DNA from: Metabacillus niabensis
Lineage (GTDB): Bacteria > Bacillota > Bacilli > Bacillales > Bacillaceae
Assembly (NCBI RefSeq): GCF_902829255.1
Contig: NZ_CADEPK010000021.1
Location: 22,995-86,994, forward strand
DNA length: 64,000 nt
Direction: 5' to 3'
In this document: positions 25,363 to 32,702 of the stretch, piece by piece
Numbering within the stretch: the stretch's first letter is position 1
Layout: each line of letters opens with the position of its first letter
The notes under the pieces: generated by a model
Databases searched by the model: none
Seen by the model: only the letters and a program-made list of their open reading frames with translations
What the model was told of the DNA's origin: nothing
Translations under genes and position numbers: made by a program

Positions 25363-26061
25363 GTGAAGAAATTTCGTCATGAGTTAAAATACTATATCAA
25401 TGAACATGATTACTTAACACTTCGTCGTAAAATTGGGGTTGTTCTTAAGCAGGATAACAATTCAATTAACCAGCAAGGATATTTAATAAGAAGTCTTTAT
25501 TTTGATAATATCCATGATCATGATTTATTTCATAAAAACAATGGAATTCTTCGTCGGAAAAAATTTAGAATCCGTATTTATAATCACTCTGATAAAGTAA
25601 TTAAGCTAGAAAAAAAGAGTCGACAAGGTGAATATATTTTAAAAACATCTGCTGAAATTACAAAGGATGAGTACTTTAAAATTCTTGATTGGGACTATGA
25701 ATTTCTGAAAGAAAAGGAACAGCCGATTTATAAGGAGTTTTATCATTATCTTAATAGTGAGTATATGCGCCCACGAGTTATCGTTGATTATGTTCGCGAG
25801 GCATATATCGGTCATATAAGTAATGTTCGAATTACCTTTGACAAGGAATTAAGTGTTGTAACAGATTCGATTGATCTTTTTAATCCGAATCATACTACAC
25901 AAGAAGTGTTAGTCCATCCACAAATGATTTTAGAAGTGAAATATGATGAATTTTTACCAGATTATATTCGGAAGCTGCTTCAGCTTGATGCCCATAACCG
26001 ATCAGCTATTTCAAAGTATGTGTTATGCCGCATGAAATCAATCGAATATCATGGTAGTTAA
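25363..26061 (+). CDS. VTC-domain protein (polyphosphate-polymerase-like)
   Basis: 232 residues covering one VTC domain. This is the tunnel fold of yeast Vtc4, which makes polyphosphate from ATP. Basic and acidic tunnel residues are in place: the opening FRHELKYYI, RSLYFDN, RRKKFRIRIYNHSDKVIKLEKK and EVKYDEFLPDYIR. The protein is cytoplasmic with no membrane helix. The start is GTG 25363, directly abutting the cotH-like stop, with GGGAGAAAG as its ribosome site. Whether this short bacterial form makes polyphosphate is not known. Linkage with CotH and DUF4956 genes is a recurring arrangement. Confidence 0.88.
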   Translation: MKKFRHELKYYINEHDYLTLRRKIGVVLKQDNNSINQQGYLIRSLYFDNIHDHDLFHKNNGILRRKKFRIRIYNHSDKVIKLEKKSRQGEYILKTSAEITKDEYFKILDWDYEFLKEKEQPIYKEFYHYLNSEYMRPRVIVDYVREAYIGHISNVRITFDKELSVVTDSIDLFNPNHTTQEVLVHPQMILEVKYDEFLPDYIRKLLQLDAHNRSAISKYVLCRMKSIEYHGS

Positions 26062-26075
26062 AGAGAGGAAAAACT

Positions 26076-26759
26076 ATGGGGAATGAAGTTACGAATTTCA
26101 ATGATATTTTAAAAAATAGCTTTTTGAATGAGAGTATGTTTGGGAACTTATCTGCGATAGATATTTTGCTAGGGCTATTAACAGCCTTTATGACAGGTGC
26201 GTTTATTTACTTTATCTATAAGATTACGTACAAGGGTGTTTTATATAGCCCTAGCTTTAATCTGACTCTCCTTATTATGACAATGATTACTGCTCTTGTT
26301 ATTATGACAATCAGTACAAATGTTGTGCTTTCACTTGGTATGGTTGGTGCACTGAGTATCGTTCGTTTTCGTACAGCCATTAAGGATCCGCTTGATGTTG
26401 TCTTTATGTTTTGGGCAATTGCGGCAGGTATATCGAGCGGGGCTGGGCTATATCTCCTTACGTTTATCGGAGCTATTGTGATCGGGATTGTCATCTTCGT
26501 ATTATCACGGAAAAAGCATACCGATATTGTCTATCTTCTAGTCATTCATTATACAGAGGAAGCGAATGATGAGGTGAAGCGGGAGCTACAAAAATTAAAC
26601 TACACATTAAAATCCAAAGTTGTCCGTAAGAAGCATATTGAATTAACAGCCGAAATCGGTTTGAAAATTGACAATACATCCTTTATGGACAAATTAGGCG
26701 AGCTAAATGGTGTACAAGATGTCTCCTTAGTGCAATATAATGGGGATTATGCGGTATAA
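26076..26759 (+). CDS. DUF4956 integral membrane protein
   Basis: 227 residues. Three to four transmembrane helices occupy residues 25-145, including the conserved VLSLGMVGALSIVRFRTAIKD segment with its SIVRFRT motif. A cytoplasmic ferredoxin-like tail follows (VYLLVIHYTEEANDEV ... LKSKVVRKKHIELTAEI). The function is unknown. DUF4956 genes typically follow VTC-domain genes, and here the two are 14 bases apart. A strong terminator closes the operon. Confidence 0.88.
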   Translation: MGNEVTNFNDILKNSFLNESMFGNLSAIDILLGLLTAFMTGAFIYFIYKITYKGVLYSPSFNLTLLIMTMITALVIMTISTNVVLSLGMVGALSIVRFRTAIKDPLDVVFMFWAIAAGISSGAGLYLLTFIGAIVIGIVIFVLSRKKHTDIVYLLVIHYTEEANDEVKRELQKLNYTLKSKVVRKKHIELTAEIGLKIDNTSFMDKLGELNGVQDVSLVQYNGDYAV

Positions 26760-26772
26760 ATTGTGTAGTAAG

Positions 26773-26814
26773 AACAACAACCTTGGGAAAGTCCCCAAGG
26801 TTGTTGTTTGTTTT
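26773..26814. terminator. Strong terminator closing the pel operon
   Basis: A 15-bp perfect stem AACAACAACCTTGGG / CCCAAGGTTGTTGTT with a 6-nt loop and TTTGTTTT behind it. It lies between the pel operon and the converging hydrolase gene. Confidence 0.92.
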
Positions 26815-26825
26815 ACTTAACATTT

Positions 26826-27650
26826 TTATTGATAGGTATCATCCTTACGAAGGAATGCAGGGAATTTATGCTTCTTGCTAGCCTTTAAACTGTCTTCATC
26901 GGTAACGACGGTTAGGACTCGAACCTTTCCAGCGCGCTGCTCCTTTATTAAATAGGCTAACCATTTTTTTGCCCATTCACTTTCCTCGATATCATGTGCT
27001 TTAAAGCTCTCCCATAATATCCCCTCGACATATGGATGTGAAGTCGATTCATAGGTTTCAAAGCCGCGATTTTGAATAATGTCAAGTTCAGGGTATTGCT
27101 TTTCGATCTCTTTAAGCAAAGCGGCATAGCCAACTTTCATGTCACGATATACCTTGTCATCCTCATGAAAATAGTATGCAAGATCATCGACAGTATCGAA
27201 AAAAATGCCGTCTAATTGATTATCTGCAATATAGGTTTTTATTTTCCAAAGCAAAATCTCGCGATAATGAGGTTGGCGCAAATCCATCACATACGTATCC
27301 CACTCATTTACATAGATTCGCTCTCCATTTAAACGGGCATAATCAGTAGGTAAAAGTCGTTCTTTTAGCTCCTGATTCCAATTTTCCAGCTGCATCAAAC
27401 TGACATAACCGAATAATTTGACGTCAGATTCCTTTAAATGGTTGATATCTTTCTTGGAAAAAGCTGTAGGTTCGAAGATTAATGCATCCTGATCTTGTAA
27501 TTCCGTTAATTTTTGTTTATCAGGCTCTCCATAATAAATGGAAAAGCTATGAACACCCCGTAATGGCCCAGACCAAAACATATCAATGAGCCCTTTCGTA
27601 AGTAATAAAATGATTAAACTTAAGAAAAACCATATCAAGTACCTCTTCAT
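26826..27650 (-). CDS. GH114-like endo-alpha-1,4-polygalactosaminidase
   Basis: 274 residues. An N-terminal signal anchor (YLIWFFLSLIILLLTKGL) places it outside the membrane. The rest is a TIM-barrel of the GH114/TM1410-like type: FSIYYGEPD, LFGYVSL, YVMDLRQPHYRE, the acidic strand LDGIFFDTVDDLAYY, IIQNRG and a late acidic residue in EGILWESFK. GH114 enzymes cleave alpha-1,4-linked galactosamine polymers, including fungal galactosaminogalactan and Pel. It faces the pel operon across a shared terminator and could supply the hydrolase activity missing from the local PelA. It lies 63 bases downstream of the regulator gene on the same strand, with no terminator between. Confidence 0.82.
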   Translation of the reverse strand: MKRYLIWFFLSLIILLLTKGLIDMFWSGPLRGVHSFSIYYGEPDKQKLTELQDQDALIFEPTAFSKKDINHLKESDVKLFGYVSLMQLENWNQELKERLLPTDYARLNGERIYVNEWDTYVMDLRQPHYREILLWKIKTYIADNQLDGIFFDTVDDLAYYFHEDDKVYRDMKVGYAALLKEIEKQYPELDIIQNRGFETYESTSHPYVEGILWESFKAHDIEESEWAKKWLAYLIKEQRAGKVRVLTVVTDEDSLKASKKHKFPAFLRKDDTYQ

Positions 27651-27713
27651 TTTCCCACCATTTTCAATGTGATTATTTTAGCGCAAATCTTATATGAATA
27701 ATTTTATGAATAA

Positions 27714-28847
27714 TTACTTAGATACCTCGGAGCTTTGAAATGATAGGGTATGATACATTTCAGTAATTGATTTGTCAGGCTTAATACCTAAATCCTGCTG
27801 AAGGACTCTTTTATACTCATTAAATAGTTTAATGGCTTCAGGCTTATTGCCTTGCTTTATATAGAGATTAATTGATTTTTGAATGTTCTCATCTAAGTAC
27901 GGGTTAATTTTTCTTTGAACCTCTAAATAGTAGAGAGCTTTATTTGCATCTAAATTCTCATAATATTCGATAACTCTGTTAAGCAGCAGCATAACCTTTC
28001 GATGGTACTCCTGTGATTTGTCATATGTCCATTCATATGCATTTAACTCCATATACGCACCAGTGTATAATTGGAGAATTTTTTCTGTATGATGAATGTT
28101 TGATCTATTAATCACATTTAAGGTTTGGTATACATGATCAAATTCAAATACATCACAGCTTACAGGATCCAATGAAAGACAATAGGATTGATTCGAGAAC
28201 GTTAGGCATTTTGAATATCCTATGCTTTCTAGTGTTTTTCGAATAAACGAAAGATTTGTATGAAGATTAATTTTTGCCTTTTTATAATCAGTTCCAGGCC
28301 ATATTTTTTCTATTAATAGATCCCGGTTGATATAAGTATCCATATGTGAAAAAAGGTAGGCAAATAATTCCTTCCCTTTGGCAGTTCTAAAATTTATTAA
28401 TTCTCCTTTATGTAACACTTGAAATTCATTGAAAAATTTTACAGTTAAAGGCACCTTTGCTTCTTGTGCTTCAATTTTAGTTGCAATTGCTTCAGTCAGC
28501 CTTTTTATCGTGATTTCGAGTCTTTCCGAAGTAACAGGCTTAAGTAAATAATCAACGGAATTCAGTTCAAATGCTTTAACAGCATATTCAGAATGAGCAG
28601 TGACGAATACGATATGGATTGATGGTTGAAGCGAAAGAATTTCTTCTGCCAAGTCAATGCCATTTATGCCAGGCATTTCAATGTCTAAGAAAACGACATC
28701 TACTTTATCCTTGCGTAAGTCAGCTAAAATGTGTTCTTCATTCATGTATGTTTTCTTTATACATATATTTGGATAGTTCTGTAACATATGTTTTAAATAA
28801 ATAGAAGAAAGTTCTTCATCATCAATAATGATTGCTTGAATCAACAT
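27714..28847 (-). CDS. Orphan response regulator with SARP/BTAD output
   Basis: 377 residues. The receiver domain (1-~125) has the acidic pair IIIDDEE, phospho-acceptor aspartate in VVFLDIEMPG and the lysine in YLLKPVT. A winged-helix DNA-binding domain (~135-230; NRDLLIEKIWPG) and a bacterial transcriptional activation domain of helical repeats (~235-370) follow, the architecture of SARP-type regulators. No histidine kinase gene is near, so it is an orphan in this window. It is the first gene of a two-gene minus-strand unit with the GH114-like gene, which it probably controls; control of pel is also plausible. AGGAGGAAAT precedes its ATG. Confidence 0.85.
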   Translation of the reverse strand: MLIQAIIIDDEELSSIYLKHMLQNYPNICIKKTYMNEEHILADLRKDKVDVVFLDIEMPGINGIDLAEEILSLQPSIHIVFVTAHSEYAVKAFELNSVDYLLKPVTSERLEITIKRLTEAIATKIEAQEAKVPLTVKFFNEFQVLHKGELINFRTAKGKELFAYLFSHMDTYINRDLLIEKIWPGTDYKKAKINLHTNLSFIRKTLESIGYSKCLTFSNQSYCLSLDPVSCDVFEFDHVYQTLNVINRSNIHHTEKILQLYTGAYMELNAYEWTYDKSQEYHRKVMLLLNRVIEYYENLDANKALYYLEVQRKINPYLDENIQKSINLYIKQGNKPEAIKLFNEYKRVLQQDLGIKPDKSITEMYHTLSFQSSEVSK

Positions 28848-29278
28848 ATTTCCTCCTTACTCAAGTTTCTTTTCCGCTCGAACGTATCTACAATTATTAT
28901 ACACAAATAAAATTTACCAAGGCTCTTTTTTACAATATTATGTTTTTATAAACAATGTAAAGGTTGATTGGAGCGAAAGTGCGAGACTCCTGCGGGATGC
29001 GTGGGAGAGGTAAGACCCCGCAGGTGTTTACACCGAGGAGGCTTACCACCCACCCCGCGGAAAGCGAGTACTGTAGCGGAAATCAACCAAAACTACTACT
29101 AATAAAAAGCAACAAAGTTTACGAACCAGCCTTTACCAAAAAAGGGTTGTAAATCTAAGTATGATAGAAAATTCACGAAAAAATTGAGAAATTATTAGGT
29201 GAAAATGTGAAATTTGGGAATGATAACGATATTAATTTTAATGAAATTAGAGCACACACTTGCTCGGAGGTCGGTATC
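28848..29278. other. Divergent intergenic region with a GC-rich repeat
   Basis: About 430 bases between the SARP-type regulator and the CNNM gene. It contains the repeat at 28962-29088 (listed separately) and presumably the two divergent promoters. No gene is convincing: the frame 28964-29152 is the repeat itself. Confidence 0.6.
28962..29088 (+). repeat. Bacillaceae GC-rich intergenic repeat, complete copy
   Basis: 127 bases bounded by the short inverted ends GGTTGATT and AATCAACC. Internal complementary arms include CCTGCGGG with CCCGCAGG and GAGGTAAG with CTTACC. The GC content is high in AT-rich surroundings. Related copies lie at 15705-15815 (reverse orientation) and as a short remnant at 56967-57000. 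It can fold into a long branched hairpin. Such elements carry no transposase and are thought to be mobilised in trans or maintained as RNA structures. Confidence 0.85.
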
Positions 29279-30610
29279 ATGATAACTGAACTTATAATTT
29301 TAGCGATTCTTATTTTATGTAATGCCTTTTTTGCAGCTTCTGAAATCGCGCTAATTTCTTTAAATGATGTTAAAGTGAAGCAAACAGCTGAAAGTGGAGA
29401 TAAAAAGGCAAAAAAGCTGTTCCAATTACTATCAGAGCCGAGTCGCTTTCTTGCAACAATTCAAATTGGGATTACACTTGCTGGCTTTCTAGCGAGTGCC
29501 TTTGCGGCTGAAAGCTTTGCTGGGCATTTAACTCAAGGATTAATTAATATAGGGGTACCTCTTTCAAAAGAATTATTAGGGACCATATCCGTTATTGTCA
29601 TTACGCTTGTCCTGTCCTATTTTACATTAGTCGTTGGGGAGCTTGTTCCAAAGCGATTAGCCTTACAAAAGGCAGACGAAATAGCAAATATAGCTGTAAC
29701 CCCGTTAACTTTTCTATCAAAGGTAACGTCACCGTTCGTAAAACTACTGACAATGTCAACGAACTTTCTTGTTCGCCTGTTTGGAGTTGACCCAGATGCA
29801 GAAGATGAAAATGTGACGGAAGAAGAAATACGGATGATGATCGACGTCGGGAAGGAAAGGGGAACAATTCAGGAAAACGAAAAAATGATGATTCATAATA
29901 TATTTGAGCTAGATAATAAATCCGTTTCAGAAATTATGACTCATCGTACGGACATCGTGGCAATTCCCTTAGAGTATTCGTTGCTAGAAACAGTCAGGCT
30001 TGTAAATGTTGAAAAATATACGAGATTTCCCGTCTATGAGGAAGGGATTGACCGAATAGTTGGCATTCTTCATGTGAAGGATTTAATTCAATTTATTGAA
30101 ACGTGTGATGATAATCAATTCAACCTCAAGGAATTGCTGAGAGACCCATATTTTGTTCTTGAGTCAAAGCCGATTGATGAATTATTTAAAGAGATGCAAA
30201 TGCATAATATTCATATGGCAATTGCTATCGATGAATATGGAGGAACAGATGGAGTTGTCACCATTGAAGATGTGATTGAAGAAATTGTAGGGAATATATT
30301 TGATGAATATGATGATCGCGAATTAGATGACGAGGAGATTATGAAAGTCGATGAACAAACATACCTCATACCAGGGAAAACAAATCTCTATGTCGTTGAA
30401 GAGCGATTAAATATTCAATTTCCTACAGATGACTATGATACAATAAGTGGATTTGTTATTGGGAGATTAGGTTATATCCCTAGTGAGGATGAAAAGCCTG
30501 AAGTGAAATTTGAAAATATTTTATTTACTGTAGAGGAAATGGATGAAAAACGGATTATGCTAATAAAGGCCTCTATTCAGGAAAGTTCAGCAGATTATAT
30601 GGATGAGTAG
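29279..30610 (+). CDS. CNNM/CorC (hemolysin C-like) transporter-associated protein
   Basis: 443 residues. It has an N-terminal DUF21/CNNM membrane domain with four helices (AASEIALISLNDVKV, LSYFTLVVGELVPKRLAL), two CBS domains (MTHRTDIVAIPLEYSLLETV and the segment ending in MAIAIDEYGGTDGVVTIEDV), and a C-terminal CorC_HlyC domain (GKTNLYVVEERLNI). This family is linked to magnesium or cobalt efflux and adenine-nucleotide sensing; 'hemolysin' is historical. ATG 29279 follows TCGGAGGTC and begins the membrane domain; the longer frame from 29207 has no ribosome site. Confidence 0.92.
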   Translation: MITELIILAILILCNAFFAASEIALISLNDVKVKQTAESGDKKAKKLFQLLSEPSRFLATIQIGITLAGFLASAFAAESFAGHLTQGLINIGVPLSKELLGTISVIVITLVLSYFTLVVGELVPKRLALQKADEIANIAVTPLTFLSKVTSPFVKLLTMSTNFLVRLFGVDPDAEDENVTEEEIRMMIDVGKERGTIQENEKMMIHNIFELDNKSVSEIMTHRTDIVAIPLEYSLLETVRLVNVEKYTRFPVYEEGIDRIVGILHVKDLIQFIETCDDNQFNLKELLRDPYFVLESKPIDELFKEMQMHNIHMAIAIDEYGGTDGVVTIEDVIEEIVGNIFDEYDDRELDDEEIMKVDEQTYLIPGKTNLYVVEERLNIQFPTDDYDTISGFVIGRLGYIPSEDEKPEVKFENILFTVEEMDEKRIMLIKASIQESSADYMDE

Positions 30611-30711
30611 AAGAAGATAAAAAATTAGTTCATATTATGAGCTAGATATTAGGCAAAGGAAGGGGAGGTAATGTAGAATGAGGAGGACGTGAAAAATGAA
30701 AGGGGATACAT

Positions 30712-31704
30712 ATGAGCTATATGGCAAGCAGTGAGAGATATGGAGAAATGAAATATAATCGAGTTGGCAATTCGGGGTTATTATTACCTGCCATTTCATT
30801 AGGCTTATGGCATAACTTTGGTGGCGTGGATACATACGAAAACGGTCGGGCAATGCTTCGTCGTGCCTTTGACTTAGGAATTACACATTTTGATTTAGCA
30901 AATAACTACGGTCCACCACCAGGCAGTGCGGAAGAAATGTTTGGGAAAATGCTAAAAACAGATTTTTTGCCATATCGCGATGAGATGGTTATTTCAACAA
31001 AGGCAGGATACCGGATGTGGGATGGTCCTTACGGAGAATGGGGATCAAGAAAGTATTTAATTTCAAGCCTTGACCAAAGCTTAAAACGGATGGGATTAGA
31101 TTATGTTGATATTTTTTATTCTCACCGTCCAGATCCTCATACACCTTTAGAAGAAACGATGGGGGCATTAGATCAAATCGTCCGTCAAGGTAAAGCGTTA
31201 TATGTCGGTATTTCAAGCTATGATGCAGAACAAACAGCAAAAGCAATAGAAATATTAAACGATCTTGGGACACCGTTGTTAATTCATCAGCCAAGCTATT
31301 CGATGTTTAATCGTTGGGTTGAGGATGGTTTTTTGGATGTGCTCACAAATAGCGGGGTAGGCTCTATTGCATTTTGTCCATTAGAGCAAGGGCTGTTAAC
31401 GAATAAATATCTCTCAGGTATTCCTTCTGATTCACGAGCTGCTAAAGAGAATACGTACTTGAGTGAAGAAAGAATAACGTTCGATGTCATCCGCCGTGTG
31501 AAACAATTAAATGAACTAGCAGTTGAAAGAGGGCAAAATCTTGCTCAAATGGCTCTAGCATGGGTTCTACGTGAAGGTCGAATTACATCTGCTTTAATTG
31601 GTGCGAGCAAGGTAAGTCAAATTGAAGACAATGTTGCAGCATTAAATAATCTTGACTTTACCTCAGAAGAATTGGCAAAAATTGAACAAATTTTAAAGAA
31701 ATAA
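30712..31704 (+). CDS. Aldo-keto reductase, YghZ / L-glyceraldehyde-3-phosphate reductase type
   Basis: 330 residues. It is an NADPH-dependent cytoplasmic TIM-barrel reductase. The catalytic tetrad is readable: Asp and Tyr in FDLANNYGPPPGSAEE, Lys in VISTKAGY and His in IFYSHRPDP. The PPGSAEE segment, the GYRMWDGPYGEWGS segment and the TDFLPYRDEM region mark the YghZ-like subgroup, which detoxifies L-glyceraldehyde 3-phosphate and methylglyoxal. The ribosome site for ATG 30712 (AAAGGGGA) lies inside a better-initiated 12-codon frame (30696-30734), so coupled initiation is possible. Confidence 0.92.
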   Translation: MSYMASSERYGEMKYNRVGNSGLLLPAISLGLWHNFGGVDTYENGRAMLRRAFDLGITHFDLANNYGPPPGSAEEMFGKMLKTDFLPYRDEMVISTKAGYRMWDGPYGEWGSRKYLISSLDQSLKRMGLDYVDIFYSHRPDPHTPLEETMGALDQIVRQGKALYVGISSYDAEQTAKAIEILNDLGTPLLIHQPSYSMFNRWVEDGFLDVLTNSGVGSIAFCPLEQGLLTNKYLSGIPSDSRAAKENTYLSEERITFDVIRRVKQLNELAVERGQNLAQMALAWVLREGRITSALIGASKVSQIEDNVAALNNLDFTSEELAKIEQILKK

Positions 31705-31862
31705 ATAGAATGGAAAAGGCTGATTAAACGAATTGCTCTACTTAGCTGTAGATCTTAGTTTTTTCCGCCTTTTTATGTTGAGTTTCTGCAAAAAAAGATT
31801 TACTATTTTTGTAGATTAATGGAAATGCAATTTTTCCTAACAAGTTGGTCAGGAGAGAGGAA

Positions 31863-32252
31863 ATGAAGGAATTAACGTTTACATCATATGAACAATATTT
31901 GCAATATATGGAGCATAAAGCGATGGAAAAAGCAGTTATGAAAGGGCTTCAGGATGAGGAGTTAGCTACGTATAAAAAGCAATTCAAAGAAAATGTGATG
32001 AAGGTTTGGAATGATTATGATTGTGATTATTGGCTTGAAAAGCACGGCTATGTCGTAATCTCGGTTTGGAAGGATGGAATAGGTGGAAGAAAGCTAATGA
32101 GGGGACGTCCTAAAAAGCTGGATTCGGAAAAATTTAAGCACACGCTCCATGTCAGACTTGATGATGAAACATATAATAAATTTTGCAACTACTGCCAAGA
32201 AAACAATTTGGAAAAGTCTGAAGCGATAAGAGAAATGATTAAAAGACTTTAA
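31863..32252 (+). CDS. Ribbon-helix-helix domain protein
   Basis: 129 residues, not a recognised named gene. The N-terminal ~85 residues are charged and helical with aromatic residues (YEQYLQYMEHKAMEKA, DYDCDYWLEKHGYVV). The C-terminal ~45 residues form a MetJ/Arc/CopG-type DNA-binding fold: an RGRPKK basic stretch, the strand TLHVRLDDETYNKF and two helices ending in SEAIREMIKRL. It is probably a small transcription regulator. It has no adjacent toxin-like gene, so an antitoxin role is not supported. ATG 31863 follows AGGAGAGAGG; the earlier in-frame start at 31845 precedes that site. Confidence 0.78.
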   Translation: MKELTFTSYEQYLQYMEHKAMEKAVMKGLQDEELATYKKQFKENVMKVWNDYDCDYWLEKHGYVVISVWKDGIGGRKLMRGRPKKLDSEKFKHTLHVRLDDETYNKFCNYCQENNLEKSEAIREMIKRL

Positions 32253-32390
32253 AAATGTATAAGAGAAGTACTAGAAATTTAGGAATAGAGTAGATGAAAT
32301 AGCTCAGGTTCACAGTCAATGTTATTTGTGAGAAAGAAATACATATTGGTTGTGAAAATTCTGTGAATACACTTATATAATAAAATATTT

Positions 32391-32421
32391 AATAAATAGT
32401 GCTTTTCACTATTTATTTTTT
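32391..32421 (+). terminator. Terminator downstream of the ribbon-helix-helix gene
   Basis: An 11-bp perfect stem AATAAATAGTG / CACTATTTATT with a 5-nt loop and a terminal T6 tract. Confidence 0.8.
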
Positions 32422-32508
32422 GTGATACATTAAATACTATAGTTGATAATCAATCTCATTAAAATAGATGTATGAAAAACTAGAGTTTACTTGCTATTTA
32501 ACTGCTTA

Positions 32509-32523
32509 TGATAATGATTATCA
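32509..32523 (+). promoter_or_regulatory. Fur box (perfect 7-1-7)
   Basis: TGATAATGATTATCA matches the Bacillus Fur 7-1-7 consensus TGATAATnATTATCA at every position. It overlaps a plausible -10 element, so iron-bound Fur would block RNA polymerase and repress yclNOP. Confidence 0.88.
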
Positions 32524-32646
32524 TATCTGAAATCCATTCATCGGAAGGTCTTTTTAAACGTTCGATGTCGTATTACATAAGCATTAGAGAGATGTTTGAT
32601 TATTTTTCTAGCATTTTCGTTTTATACTTTTTGTTGTAGCTTTTCA

Positions 32647-32661
32647 TGATAATGATTTTCA
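32647..32661 (+). promoter_or_regulatory. Second Fur box (one mismatch)
   Basis: TGATAATGATTTTCA matches the 7-1-7 consensus at all but one position and lies about 40 bases before the yclN start codon. Confidence 0.72.
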
Positions 32662-32702
32662 ATTGTCATGGTAAAAATAAACATGTTATGAGGGTTTTTT
32701 CA

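Larger units (their letters stand above)
32253..32702 (+). other. Intergenic region with terminator and two Fur-type operators
   Basis: 450 bases without a gene. In order it holds a terminator (32391-32421), a perfect Fur box (32509-32523) that overlaps a possible -10 (GATAAT 32510-32515, with TTTACT 18 bases upstream), and a second near-perfect Fur box (32647-32661) before the uptake genes. Confidence 0.7.

Noticed and set aside
28964..29152. 62-codon plus-strand frame upstream of the CNNM gene
   Set aside because: It lies entirely in the GC-rich repeat and has no ribosome site.
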